Assembly (NCBI GenBank): GCA_910575585.1
Contig: CAJTGF010000012.1
Span: forward strand, 31,039 to 95,038
DNA length: 64,000 nucleotides
Direction: 5' to 3'
Origin: Clostridiaceae bacterium
GTDB taxonomy: Bacteria > Bacillota > Clostridia > Lachnospirales > Lachnospiraceae
Shown here: in pieces, positions 8,053 to 17,104 of the stretch
Layout: the number at the start of each line of letters is the position of its first letter
How positions within the stretch are numbered: position 1 is the first letter of the stretch
Program-made: the position numbers and the translations under genes
Notes under the pieces: model-generated
Told to the model about the DNA's origin: nothing
The model's input: only the letters and a program-made list of their open reading frames with translations
Databases searched by the model: none

Positions 8053-11000
8053 TTACACGATCTGATCCAGGATGGATGGGTCTTTGATCTTTTTATCCTC
8101 CGCCAGCATGACGATCTTGGACATGATCTCCGCTGTCTTGGGGTCCTCATCTACAAAGGGCAAAAACAGCTTTCCCCTCTTCTGGCTGTGAACCGGAAGG
8201 ATATGGAGCATAGCCCCGCCTTTTTGGTGTACCACGCCGCTGCCCAGATGGACCGTGTAGCTGCCTCTGGCGCCATCAATCATCGCATGGCTGTCGGTAA
8301 GCGTCACATTGGTCAGTCCGAACAGCGGCAGATTGAACTCCGCGATCGCGCGCCGCATCTGGATGGTGGAATGGCTGGTCTCCGGGTCCACGCCTCCTGC
8401 GTGGGCCACGCTGACCGCCAGATCCACATCCCGCATGACCTCGCTGTAGATCAGATCCGGCACTTTCTCGATGGTCAGGACCTCATAGCTTTTCCGGTCG
8501 GAAAATTCCACCCACTCCAGCGTGGGAGCTTCCACATCGCTGGGCGAGAACCAGTCTGCCAGGGCATAGATCCTGGCCACGATATTTTCCTTATAATAGA
8601 CTTTCTGAAGCCCTTCCTCATAATCCGCCACCCAGCGCCTGCCTTTCAGGCATCCCACCGTTTTCTGGGGCTGGATCTGGTTGCCTGCGAACATCCGTGA
8701 ATACCGCTGCCCCAGCTCCTCCGGCAGCTTCACGTACAGCTCCCGAAACACCTGCTTAAAGGGCTGGCGGATCTGATGCGCAAACAGATAGTTCTGGTAC
8801 TGATGCCAAACCCCTGCCCGGTACATGTCAAGGGGATGGGCGATACGGATCTTCTCGTCCCCGTCCAGGGTCCGGACCGCTCCGTCCCAGGAAATCAGGG
8901 TCACGGCATCGGCGGCGTCATCCTGCCCCTGCATAAGCCTTCCGCCTCCCGGCCCGGCACCGTCATCCAAAACGCCTGTAGCCGAAACATTTCCGGGCTC
9001 TGCCTGAATAAATCCCATAAAATCCCCGCACACAAACACCAGAGGCCCCAGCACGGCTCCCACCACCGGGTTCTCCATCAATGCCGCCGTCTCCGCCGCC
9101 GTAAACCACGCGCCGCTTTCCATGGACTCTTCCATCAGCTTTTTGGCGCGCCCATGCTGGTCTTTCAGTTTCCGGTGGGCATCCTTTACCTTTGTCACAT
9201 AGGGGTCTTTCCCCAGCCGCGAAGGCACGGACTTTAACAGCTTCCCGTTCTTCCGGCACAGAATCTCGCTCTTGCCATCCCTGCTGATCTGGAGGCATAG
9301 TTCCACATCATCCGTCTGATGCCACTGCATATACGACATAAACTCTCCGGCCAGCCGGCTCTCCATCCGAAGGGTCAGCCTGGTGACGTCGGCAAATCCC
9401 GCGTGGACGCTTAGATTCACCAGGGCGATCTGGGCCGCCTTCGTCTCGCTGGCCCGCCGCTGGGCCCCAAACTGCCTGGCCTCCTTGGCGAAATTCTGGA
9501 TAAACTGATACCGTTCCAACAGATCCGACTCCATGTCAGGGCCAAAGGGCGCCAGGCCGTAACTCATGACCAGGTCCTTATTTCTTTTGGCGCCGATCTC
9601 CGCCCGCAGAGCTTCCAGGTTTACCTTGCCTGTGGCAGCGTCCGCGTACTTCCTGGCCCTGGAATGTTTCTGCCCGTCGCAGATATACTTGGCCGCCTTG
9701 TAAAGGCTGCCGAAGTTTTTCTCCCCCAAAAGCCCGTAGCACTCCCGAAACCAGTCAATGTCAAAGGCCCCGTCCTGCAGTTCTTCGTCGGACAGCGGCG
9801 TGTATCTGGTGATGACCGCCTTTTTCTGGTCGTCAAACTTCTCGTTCATGTGGGCCATAAAATAGTAACACCCGCTTTTTAACCCGGCCCACCCCAGATA
9901 ACGTTCAATGATATCGATCCACTGAGGCGCGTACATGGCAACCTCCACCAGACGGTCCGCCTTGATACTGGTTCCCTTTAAAGCTTCTCCAAGGGCCTTT
10001 CCGTCGTCTCCCTGGGCCGGATAGCAGGCTTTCAGCAGCTGGCTTAAAACGCCCCGCTTGGACTGATCCCGGCCGTAGGACCAGTAATAGTACACGTCCC
10101 GGCTTAAGGGGTCTTTTCCCAGGGCCATAAGGATGCGGATCAGCCAGGGTATCCCCCGGATATAGGAGATCCCGGCCATATCAAAGGAAACCCGGGTCTC
10201 GCCCTCGCCCCGCCGCAGCTCCATATCCACAAGCACCGGGATGATGGCCTCATAAAGCTGGCGGGCCAGTTTTCCGCACCAGGTATCCGGCCCTGCCACA
10301 GCCTCTCCCTGGTCCAAGATCCGCTCTGCCAGGTCATTTCCAAAAAACTGGTTCCAGACCCGCCTGTTCCAGGGCTTTTTGTACTCCCCTTTCACCAGAC
10401 TGCAGATGGCCTCAAGGACAGTGCGTCTGTGAAAATAATTCATCACTGCCTTGTACAGAATGTCCTTTCCCACCAGCCCCATGTCATAAGCCTTGAAAAA
10501 CCAGTAGGGGACCATGGCCGTCATATTGGGCGCTCCCCACCGCATATGATCCCTTCCTCCTGACTCAAACTGGGATCTCTCCCGGTCCTCCCGGCAGGCA
10601 AGCTCCAGGCCCCAGGCCCCAAAGAAGGCCCGCTGAAACTCCTCATCCGTCTCCCAGTACTGAAGTCCCTCAAAAAACCGGTCGAAAAACCGCAGGCCCG
10701 AAATGCAGATCTGAGCATCGGAGATATTTCCCCTCCAATCCTTATACGGGTAGGTGATCATCATCGTTTTTCGGTCAAGCAGCGGCGTCAGCATCACCAT
10801 GGCCGCGATGCCAGCCTCTAAAAGAAGCTTTCGGTCCATAAATTCCATGCGGTAAATAAGCCGGATCTCGTTTAGCTGCTTTTGGTACTCCACGGTGTAG
10901 GGCTCCGGCTTAAATGGCATCTTGCCCATGACTGCCCGGTAAAAGCTGCCGCCGTTTTCGTAGGACTGGCTGTTTCCTAAGAGCATCCTGGCCTCCATCT

Positions 11001-13245
11001 CGATAAATACGCCGTAGTCCCCGATCTCCTCCTCGTAAAAAGCCCTTAGCTCCTTTTCCAGGGGATAATTCTCCAGACGGTACTCCGCCGGCCGGTCTTT
11101 TAACCGCCAAAACGTGTCGCCTACCAGCTGCGTCTCCCCTATGGCGGACACATACTCCACATCTTTGTGCTGCCCGATGAGGCGGTCCAGCTTTTTGATC
11201 TTCTCGATAATGGCTTTCTCCGGCAGCGGAATGCACCGTTTTATGGCGTCCGTTTGGATCTTCACGGCCCTTGGCCTTTCCTGGCTGTCATAATCGTAGA
11301 GACCAAATCCCATATCATCCGCGGCCGGATCCTTTTCCTCCCCCAGGATCTCCTGAAGGAGCACTTTTTCCTTGTCTGTCGGATCCTTTACAGACAGGGC
11401 CATGGTCCTGGCGCTGGTAAACAGAGCCGCCCGGGTTTCATCTTTGGACAGCCGCAAAAGGATGTCAAGGCCCGCGCTGCGCTTCTCCTCCCGCTTATCC
11501 TCCAAAAGCCTTTTTAAGCACTCCTTAAGCCCCTCGTCGTCCTGGCCCATGAGGAATTTCAGCAGTTCCCTGCGCAGTCCGCTGCGCTTAAACCGCAGCA
11601 TATCTTCCATAAGGCGGTAATCGTCTCTGTTAAGGTCCATCCTCTTTACCAGGGAAATGGCCTTTGCCGACGCGTTTTCCTGGGTAAGGCCCATGTAGCC
11701 GATCAGAAGTTCCCTCTGAGCCCGGTTGACGGGATCGCGCAAAAGCAGGGTCAGATAGTCGCTTCTGCCGTAATGCCCTGACATTTCCCCTAAAAGGGCC
11801 GCCGCCCGGGTCACCTTCTCCTCGTCCCCCAGGACATAGGCCAAAAATGCCAGGTGCTCAATAACCTTGGCCTGAGTTAGCTCCACCCGATACCAGGGGA
11901 AAATGCAGGGGTCAAACACCAGCCCCTTTTTCGGCAGCTTTTCGTAGATGGCAGTAAATCTCCCGTACAGATCAAGGGCCTCCTGCCGGTCTTTATAATA
12001 ATCCGTCACCGCCGGCCGTTCCGCCTTAGGGGATCCTGCCTCTTTGTCCGCCTTTTCGATCTTCCCGGCCATATCCCGCACCCATCCTCCCAGGGGATAG
12101 GAAAGGGCAGGCAGAAAAGCCGCCGCCAGCTCTAAGTCGTCCCCGTATTCCAGGATGACCTTTTTAGCCGCCCGGCTCCGTATGCGGTCGTCAAACAAGG
12201 TCTGGTTATAGTACGCGCAGGTCAGTCTCTGATTCTTGGTGCCGCAGTCAATGAGCCGCAGCATCACCTCCACAGCCTGGTTTGCCTCCTCAAATCCCAG
12301 GGCCCACAGCCCCACGCTGATGGCGATGGAATCATTTGCGGTAAACTGCTCCATGCAAAATGCCCGGTCCCTTAAGCATCTTCCCATCAGATCAAGGATC
12401 TTTCCATTGATCCTGTCCACATGATTTTCGTCAAAGATGCCGATCCAGGTGGACACGGCACGCTTCACCGAGGAATAGCGGATCAGATCATGGTCCTGGA
12501 TCACCTTGAAAAGCGTCAGAAACGCCTCCTTGGTCCCCTGGTCCATGGTCTCGCATATGCTTTGGCGCAGCCCTTCCTGGAGCCTGGCAGCCAAAAGAAG
12601 GTCCCCCAAAAGCTTGTGCAGCTCCCCGTTGTCGCTGCGGACGATCCCCAGCATCATCGTCCTGTCCAGGTACGCCGTGTTATTCTCGCTTAAGATCAGT
12701 TCCTTTAAAGCGTCTATGACCTTTTTATTGCCCCTGTCGATCTCCGCCGCATAGATGTAGCTGAATCCGTTGTCAAAATTCCAGTTGTGGCCTATGTAGT
12801 CTAACTTCTCCTCATCCATCCGCCTTAGCAAATAGTCCTCCACCGGCACGCCGCAAAAGCCCAGGTTCTCGTAAGCGGTCAGCAGGGAAAATGCCTGCCG
12901 CGCCGAAGGCCCCCTGTCAAGGGTGCGCACGGTCCTGCAGTGCCATCCCCTGGAAAATGGGAATTGGTTTAATTTATCGATGATATACCAAAAGGACTCC
13001 CTGTACGCTTGAGGCACAAACGCTTCTGTCAGCCTGCGGGCCTTAAACCACTTGGACAGCGCCTCCGATGTCCCATAAAACTGTGCCACCGTCTGCGTGA
13101 TGTGGGCTCCTCTCGCTGCCGAAGCTCCCACCAGATCCTGGGCCAAAAGCTTATCCTCCCCGCCAAGCTTCCCGATCCTTTTTCCCTGTTCCTCTTTTCG
13201 CTTTTTGTCAATGGCCAGCCTGGTTCTGGCATCGTACTCTCCCAT
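8053..13245 (-). CDS. Giant DUF4132-type protein (MolR/YehI-like), 1730 residues
   Basis: This very large cytoplasmic protein has no signal peptide or membrane segment. The first ~1000 residues are helical and repeat-like, with many Leu/Ala-rich helical pairs (for example QEALDLYGRFTAIYEKLPKK) that recall HEAT/armadillo-type arrays. The C-terminal ~350 residues (WVADYEEGLQKVYYKE, EWVEFSDRKSYEVLTIEKVP, SHSTIQMRRAIAEFNLP) match the conserved end of bacterial DUF4132/YehI-like proteins. The molecular function of these proteins is not established; some occur with WGR domains or chaperone-like ATPases. The start at 13245 follows GGAAGGAGAAT. It lies 35 bp after a 143-residue protein and is probably cotranscribed with it. 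It converges with the anti-sigma gene, leaving only six bases between them. Confidence 0.72.
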   Translation of the reverse strand: MGEYDARTRLAIDKKRKEEQGKRIGKLGGEDKLLAQDLVGASAARGAHITQTVAQFYGTSEALSKWFKARRLTEAFVPQAYRESFWYIIDKLNQFPFSRGWHCRTVRTLDRGPSARQAFSLLTAYENLGFCGVPVEDYLLRRMDEEKLDYIGHNWNFDNGFSYIYAAEIDRGNKKVIDALKELILSENNTAYLDRTMMLGIVRSDNGELHKLLGDLLLAARLQEGLRQSICETMDQGTKEAFLTLFKVIQDHDLIRYSSVKRAVSTWIGIFDENHVDRINGKILDLMGRCLRDRAFCMEQFTANDSIAISVGLWALGFEEANQAVEVMLRLIDCGTKNQRLTCAYYNQTLFDDRIRSRAAKKVILEYGDDLELAAAFLPALSYPLGGWVRDMAGKIEKADKEAGSPKAERPAVTDYYKDRQEALDLYGRFTAIYEKLPKKGLVFDPCIFPWYRVELTQAKVIEHLAFLAYVLGDEEKVTRAAALLGEMSGHYGRSDYLTLLLRDPVNRAQRELLIGYMGLTQENASAKAISLVKRMDLNRDDYRLMEDMLRFKRSGLRRELLKFLMGQDDEGLKECLKRLLEDKREEKRSAGLDILLRLSKDETRAALFTSARTMALSVKDPTDKEKVLLQEILGEEKDPAADDMGFGLYDYDSQERPRAVKIQTDAIKRCIPLPEKAIIEKIKKLDRLIGQHKDVEYVSAIGETQLVGDTFWRLKDRPAEYRLENYPLEKELRAFYEEEIGDYGVFIEMEARMLLGNSQSYENGGSFYRAVMGKMPFKPEPYTVEYQKQLNEIRLIYRMEFMDRKLLLEAGIAAMVMLTPLLDRKTMMITYPYKDWRGNISDAQICISGLRFFDRFFEGLQYWETDEEFQRAFFGAWGLELACREDRERSQFESGGRDHMRWGAPNMTAMVPYWFFKAYDMGLVGKDILYKAVMNYFHRRTVLEAICSLVKGEYKKPWNRRVWNQFFGNDLAERILDQGEAVAGPDTWCGKLARQLYEAIIPVLVDMELRRGEGETRVSFDMAGISYIRGIPWLIRILMALGKDPLSRDVYYYWSYGRDQSKRGVLSQLLKACYPAQGDDGKALGEALKGTSIKADRLVEVAMYAPQWIDIIERYLGWAGLKSGCYYFMAHMNEKFDDQKKAVITRYTPLSDEELQDGAFDIDWFRECYGLLGEKNFGSLYKAAKYICDGQKHSRARKYADAATGKVNLEALRAEIGAKRNKDLVMSYGLAPFGPDMESDLLERYQFIQNFAKEARQFGAQRRASETKAAQIALVNLSVHAGFADVTRLTLRMESRLAGEFMSYMQWHQTDDVELCLQISRDGKSEILCRKNGKLLKSVPSRLGKDPYVTKVKDAHRKLKDQHGRAKKLMEESMESGAWFTAAETAALMENPVVGAVLGPLVFVCGDFMGFIQAEPGNVSATGVLDDGAGPGGGRLMQGQDDAADAVTLISWDGAVRTLDGDEKIRIAHPLDMYRAGVWHQYQNYLFAHQIRQPFKQVFRELYVKLPEELGQRYSRMFAGNQIQPQKTVGCLKGRRWVADYEEGLQKVYYKENIVARIYALADWFSPSDVEAPTLEWVEFSDRKSYEVLTIEKVPDLIYSEVMRDVDLAVSVAHAGGVDPETSHSTIQMRRAIAEFNLPLFGLTNVTLTDSHAMIDGARGSYTVHLGSGVVHQKGGAMLHILPVHSQKRGKLFLPFVDEDPKTAEIMSKIVMLAEDKKIKDPSILDQIV

Positions 13246-13280
13246 AAGTCATTCTCCTTCCCTGATCCGTTCTCCATGGA

Positions 13281-13712
13281 TCACCACAATCGCCCTGCAA
13301 GCATGGTGAGCCTTACAAAGGTAAAGATCCCCTGCTGCGCTGCCTCTCCAAGCTGCTGCTCCAGCATCTCTAAGGGCTGGTCATCCAGAAAGATCCGGTA
13401 GATCCCGTCCTCAAAACACTGGACGGCATTGTCCTGGGCCTGTTTTAGGTCCGCCTTCTTCTCCCCGTGCAGCTCCCCGAAGGCAATCTTCCCTGTCTGG
13501 GCCTTATCCGCAATCTCCTGACTTGTAAGGCACTGGAGCAGTTTATGGGACTCCTGGTCCGCAAGCCTTTCCTTGTATTCCTGCACGCCTGCCTCTACCA
13601 CTGCCAGAATCAGATCCCGCACCGTGGCCGGGGTCGTTAAGAGATGATACGTCTTTGGCTCCACGGATCTTCGCCGTTTTCCCATGTGTTTTACGTTAAC
13701 TCTTATGTCCAT
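13281..13712 (-). CDS. Conserved hypothetical protein, partner of the DUF4132-type giant
   Basis: This 143-residue soluble protein starts MDIRVNVKHMGKRRRSVEPK at 13712, behind a strong GGGGGAGG site; the longer frame to 13745 has none. It has a basic N-terminal part (KTYHLLTTPATVRDLILAVV) and a helical middle. It ends with a segment resembling a compact beta-helical module (CFEDGIYRIFLDDQPLEMLE). I do not recognise a characterised family. Its position immediately before the DUF4132-type gene, same strand and short spacing, suggests the two act together. The 410 bp upstream contain a long hairpin but no other gene. Confidence 0.6.
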   Translation of the reverse strand: MDIRVNVKHMGKRRRSVEPKTYHLLTTPATVRDLILAVVEAGVQEYKERLADQESHKLLQCLTSQEIADKAQTGKIAFGELHGEKKADLKQAQDNAVQCFEDGIYRIFLDDQPLEMLEQQLGEAAQQGIFTFVRLTMLAGRLW

Positions 13713-14035
13713 GGCCTCCCCCTTTCCATACCTGTATTTTATCATAACCCTTTGTATTTATCTATGATTTTTGGAAACGGGCATTTCCTGGATATTCATT
13801 GCAAAAACGCAAACTGAAATGAGCAATGCTATAATCACTGTCTTGTTATTTGGGGGTGTCTGCGCAGATTTGCCTTCCATGACTTAAGAGTGGGTATTAG
13901 AATGACCGTTTTGGTCTGTCTCTTTTTGTGACGGTTCTTGGGAGATGGGAATTTTTTAGATGTGCGTAAATTGTAAATTTATGAGACACATGGGGAACCT
14001 GCGATCGCTTTTTATCAGATACATGTCACAGTTTA

Positions 14036-14076
14036 GGGAAGCTTTGGCGTTCCTTGGAGGAAGGCCAAAGTTTCCC
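14036..14076. repeat. Long near-perfect hairpin in intergenic DNA
   Basis: Two 19-base arms pair around a three-base loop: GGGAAGCTTTGGCGTTCCT at 14036-14054 and AGGAAGGCCAAAGTTTCCC at 14058-14076, with one mismatch and one wobble. It lies about 50 bp downstream of the DUF2461 gene. There is no T-run on either strand, so it is not a standard intrinsic terminator. It may stabilise the 3' end of the DUF2461 mRNA, or be a small repetitive extragenic palindrome. Confidence 0.65.
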
Positions 14077-14124
14077 CAAAGCGGGGCATGCATTGCGCTG
14101 CTTTTCCCATGAAAAACAGCGCCT

Positions 14125-14808
14125 TTACCTGGCAGGCATGGAAAAGCCTTCAAGGGCCCGGTTGAGATAATCATTAAAGGGCTTCATGATCTGAAAGATC
14201 TTTACCGCCTGTCTCACAAACGCCTCCCCATCCCGGATATCTTCGTCACAGACGGGATATTCCAGATACCAGCTTTTAAATTTCAAATATTGGGCCTGGG
14301 GGTGTTCCTTGTCAAATCCGGCGGGAACATTTTTCAGCGCCGTCCCCTGCACGGTAAACATTTTCTGAAAATCAGGAGTCTGCAAGATGTCCTCCCACTC
14401 CCTTCCGTGTTCTGCAATGTACGTTCTTATCATGGCCGTAGCGTCTTTAAACATGTCCGCAAACAAACCGCCTCCCAGAAACGATCCGCTGCCCGGCTTG
14501 ATCATCACGTAATACCCCACTGGCACAGGCAGTTTTCCCTTGGAGGAAATATGGGCCCGAAATGCCGGGTTGTAGGGGGATTTGTCATGGCCAAACCTGG
14601 TATCCCGCACCAGCTTAAAGGTCAGATCCCCCGGCTCGTTGTGGAGCACGCTCTGGTCAAATGTCCCGATCCCTGCGATCAATTCCCGTATCAGGTCCTC
14701 AAACTCCTTATTGGCTTCCTTGTATTCCTGCTTGTGGGCGTGATACCACTCCCGGTCATTATTCTCCCTTAAATTTTCCAGATAACCTAACATCTTTCCT
14801 GTGTCCAT
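14125..14808 (-). CDS. DUF2461 (TIGR02453-like) protein
   Basis: This protein of about 227 residues starts MDTGKMLGYLENLRENNDRE at 14808, behind GGAGGG. The segments NNDREWYHAHKQEYKEA, DLTFKLVRDTRFGHDKSPYN and GYYVMIKPGSGSFLGGGLF are the diagnostic motifs of the DUF2461 family, found across bacteria and fungi. No enzymatic activity is firmly established for it. The size matches the usual 220-230 residues. It starts 13 bp after the ECF-type sigma factor gene and is almost certainly in the same transcript, so its expression may follow that sigma factor. Confidence 0.85.
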   Translation of the reverse strand: MDTGKMLGYLENLRENNDREWYHAHKQEYKEANKEFEDLIRELIAGIGTFDQSVLHNEPGDLTFKLVRDTRFGHDKSPYNPAFRAHISSKGKLPVPVGYYVMIKPGSGSFLGGGLFADMFKDATAMIRTYIAEHGREWEDILQTPDFQKMFTVQGTALKNVPAGFDKEHPQAQYLKFKSWYLEYPVCDEDIRDGEAFVRQAVKIFQIMKPFNDYLNRALEGFSMPAR

Positions 14809-14821
14809 AGTCTTTTCCCTC

Positions 14822-15667
14822 CTATCCGTTTTCCACAACCGAAAACGTGGCCTCATTTAAAAAATCCACAAGAAACTGTTTCAGCCTCTCCGGAGACTCA
14901 TAGGTGCGGCAGAACGAAAACTCCTGGGAGATATCATCGATCTCTTCCATGGCCGCTGTCACGTCAAGCATGACCTGCTTTGGCACGGCATTGTGAAAAT
15001 CCAGCCTGGAGGGATGGATCCGGTGGTTTTTAATGGCGTAGTTGACCCTTTCCTCACAATGGCAGGCCCCCTTTCCGAACTCACCGCAGTATTCCCTTAA
15101 GAACTCTGCCATCTTCTTCCTCACTCTGGACAGCCGCTGCCGGTAGGCTTCCGGTGTGATCCCCAAAATATCCCCGGCCATCCGGCTGTCCACGCGAAAC
15201 ATGGTTCCCAGAATAAAGATGCACCGGCTCTCGCTGTCTAAACACTGCAGCATAACATTGGTGCAGGACAGTTTCAGTTCCTGCGCCAGGATGGCCTTCT
15301 CCACGTTCTGGGTCAGATCCGGCACTTCCTGGATCTTCGCGTGGAGGATATCGTCCCCGTAGTACTCAAAGCTTAAGGGATACTTGGCAAACATGTGCTT
15401 CTTGTAGTTTTTCAGATGGTTCACCGCAATGGCAAATACCCAGGTGGAAAACGAGCTGTCCCCCTTAAAGGATGAAAGATGGGTCATGACCTTCAGCAAA
15501 ATATCCTGGGAAGCGTCCTCCGCGTCCGGAAAGGTCCCAAGCATCCTAAGGGAAAGGTTAAACACCAGATCCTGTATGCCTGCAAGCAGCGTTTCCAATG
15601 ACTGCTTGTCCCCAGCCGTTGCCTGGTCGATCAATACCTGCAATCCGTTGTCTGTTGATTGGTTCAT
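14822..15667 (-). CDS. ECF-type sigma factor with a C-terminal extension
   Basis: At 281 residues this is longer than a minimal ECF sigma. Region 2 (MLGTFPDAEDASQDILLKVM, FSTWVFAIAVNHLKNYKKH) and region 4 (ILGITPEAYRQRLSRVRKKM) are clear and end near residue 190. The remaining ~90 residues contain a cysteine-rich segment (YCGEFGKGACHCEERVNYAI) that could bind a metal, and a helical tail (ESPERLKQFLVDFLNEATF). Such C-terminal extensions in ECF factors often replace a separate anti-sigma factor, which fits the absence of one nearby; this is inference. The DUF2461 gene follows after 13 bp. The 257 bp upstream hold no gene and mark the edge of the AT-rich island. Confidence 0.85.
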   Translation of the reverse strand: MNQSTDNGLQVLIDQATAGDKQSLETLLAGIQDLVFNLSLRMLGTFPDAEDASQDILLKVMTHLSSFKGDSSFSTWVFAIAVNHLKNYKKHMFAKYPLSFEYYGDDILHAKIQEVPDLTQNVEKAILAQELKLSCTNVMLQCLDSESRCIFILGTMFRVDSRMAGDILGITPEAYRQRLSRVRKKMAEFLREYCGEFGKGACHCEERVNYAIKNHRIHPSRLDFHNAVPKQVMLDVTAAMEEIDDISQEFSFCRTYESPERLKQFLVDFLNEATFSVVENG

Positions 15668-15924
15668 TTTGTCCTCTTATCCTCTCTTTCTGCTGTCTTT
15701 TGGGGTTCATCCATTAGACAGCTGTTATCAGGAATGATATCCTGTATTTTATTAGACAATCGAAGATCTGGTGTGTGACATGGTTTTTAGAAATTTTTTT
15801 TTAAAATTGGGCGTCTATTTTTTAGTTTTTGCTGATCTTTTGGGGAAATCTTTGTTTCCCTATTTTATCATATCTTTTTGTGGTTTTCTATGGTTTACGG
15901 GGGAATATTTTAACCTGTAAATTG

Positions 15925-16308
15925 CTATTCACTCGTTGGTGCTGTATAATTGCTTTGCACAGTGGCAGGAAGTTCATCATATTGCACCTCTTTCCATTCA
16001 AGAACACCTCGGATCGGCATTACCGTTAAACGGATAAAAGCTCCCTCTTTCAATTCCTTTGATGTTCCGAATGTAATGTCTTTTCCTTTTCCATTCTCAT
16101 CGTAAGAAAATAAAGTGTATGAGTAATCCATACTTCCACTAAAGTTAATTACACCGCCTTTTGATTCGGTCTGTTCTATTTTACTGTTATCAATCTGTGA
16201 ATAGTAGTATGTGCTGCCACTTCCCGAAAGAAACCACATACAAAAACCAATAAAACCTACAACAATTATTACAACTACCGCAATCCCGATAGATAATTTT
16301 TTCTTCAT
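15925..16308 (-). CDS. YxeA-like (DUF1093) exported protein
   Basis: This 127-residue protein has an N-terminal hydrophobic signal or anchor (LSIGIAVVVIIVVGFIGFCM). It then has the small beta-rich domain of the YxeA/DUF1093 family, with SGSTYYYSQIDNSKIE near its start and YSYTLFSYDENGKGKDITF later. Family members are often encoded with lantibiotic or bacitracin-type ABC exporters and are thought to act at the membrane surface; the mechanism is unknown. It is the last gene of a minus-strand operon, 15 bp after the second permease, and is likely part of the same resistance or immunity function. Confidence 0.8.
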   Translation of the reverse strand: MKKKLSIGIAVVVIIVVGFIGFCMWFLSGSGSTYYYSQIDNSKIEQTESKGGVINFSGSMDYSYTLFSYDENGKGKDITFGTSKELKEGAFIRLTVMPIRGVLEWKEVQYDELPATVQSNYTAPTSE

Positions 16309-16323
16309 TCCTATATCCTCCGC

Positions 16324-17103
16324 TTACCAACCTTTTTTTGTTATTGTTTTTTTGTGCTTTTTTGTTGTCTTGACCGGCACGTTTCCTTTTGCCGTGAATA
16401 CGAAAACAGCAGTAATCATCAATACGGCAATCATGCTAAACAGACAGATTAACACATTCCAATGTACAGCCGGATCGTAGCTTCTGTAACTGATTAAGCC
16501 TAAACTTGCAGTAACAGGATAAACATTGGCTAATGTAGCATTTCCAGAGGCAAACATACCGCCATAGCCATAAACAAAAGCAATAATTGTCCCAAGCATA
16601 TGTCCGTTTGGTATACGGGCAGCGAATGCAATTACAGGCATGACTGCAATATACAAAAACAGACAGTTGAGAATAATCTGGATAAATGTCTGTAATACTG
16701 ATGTTACAGACATTCCCGAAAATCCCATCATCAAATTGGCAATTACCGTGAATGTCGCACTTACCATCCCCAAAAATAAAGAAAGCAGCGCACATACAAG
16801 CAGTTTCCCCCACAACAGGCTGCTATAAGGAACAGGAATAGTCATAATACTTTTCAGCGTATCGTCTTTTCCTTCCCTTGCTATGATATATCCGGCAATG
16901 AGGGCAATGCACATGGGGAAAATCGTTGTGACATTATTTTTGATTACCTGCTCTGTAAAAAAGGAAAATGTCCAAACCGTTCCGTCCAATGCAGTTGTGG
17001 AAAAAAGCGTTAATACGACAGAAAGCAGCATTAGAAAAACACCTGCCCATATCATATGATACCGCTTTAATTTCCATATTTCGGTCTTAACCATGCGAAA
17101 CAT
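16324..17103 (-). CDS. ABC transporter permease, lantibiotic/bacitracin immunity type (second)
   Basis: This permease of about 259 residues has six predicted membrane segments and starts MFRMVKTEIWKLKRYHMIWA. The short cytoplasmic start, the FPMCIALIAGYIIAREGKDD loop and the repeated small hydrophobic spans resemble BcrB/MutG/EpiG-type permeases, which expel membrane-active peptides. The ATG at 17103 is preferred because AGAGGGG lies nine bases upstream; the ATG at 17112 is too close to that site. The gene overlaps the stop codon region of the first permease. With that gene and the ATPase it makes a complete heterodimeric exporter. Confidence 0.85.
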   Translation of the reverse strand: MFRMVKTEIWKLKRYHMIWAGVFLMLLSVVLTLFSTTALDGTVWTFSFFTEQVIKNNVTTIFPMCIALIAGYIIAREGKDDTLKSIMTIPVPYSSLLWGKLLVCALLSLFLGMVSATFTVIANLMMGFSGMSVTSVLQTFIQIILNCLFLYIAVMPVIAFAARIPNGHMLGTIIAFVYGYGGMFASGNATLANVYPVTASLGLISYRSYDPAVHWNVLICLFSMIAVLMITAVFVFTAKGNVPVKTTKKHKKTITKKGW

Positions 17104-17104
17104 A

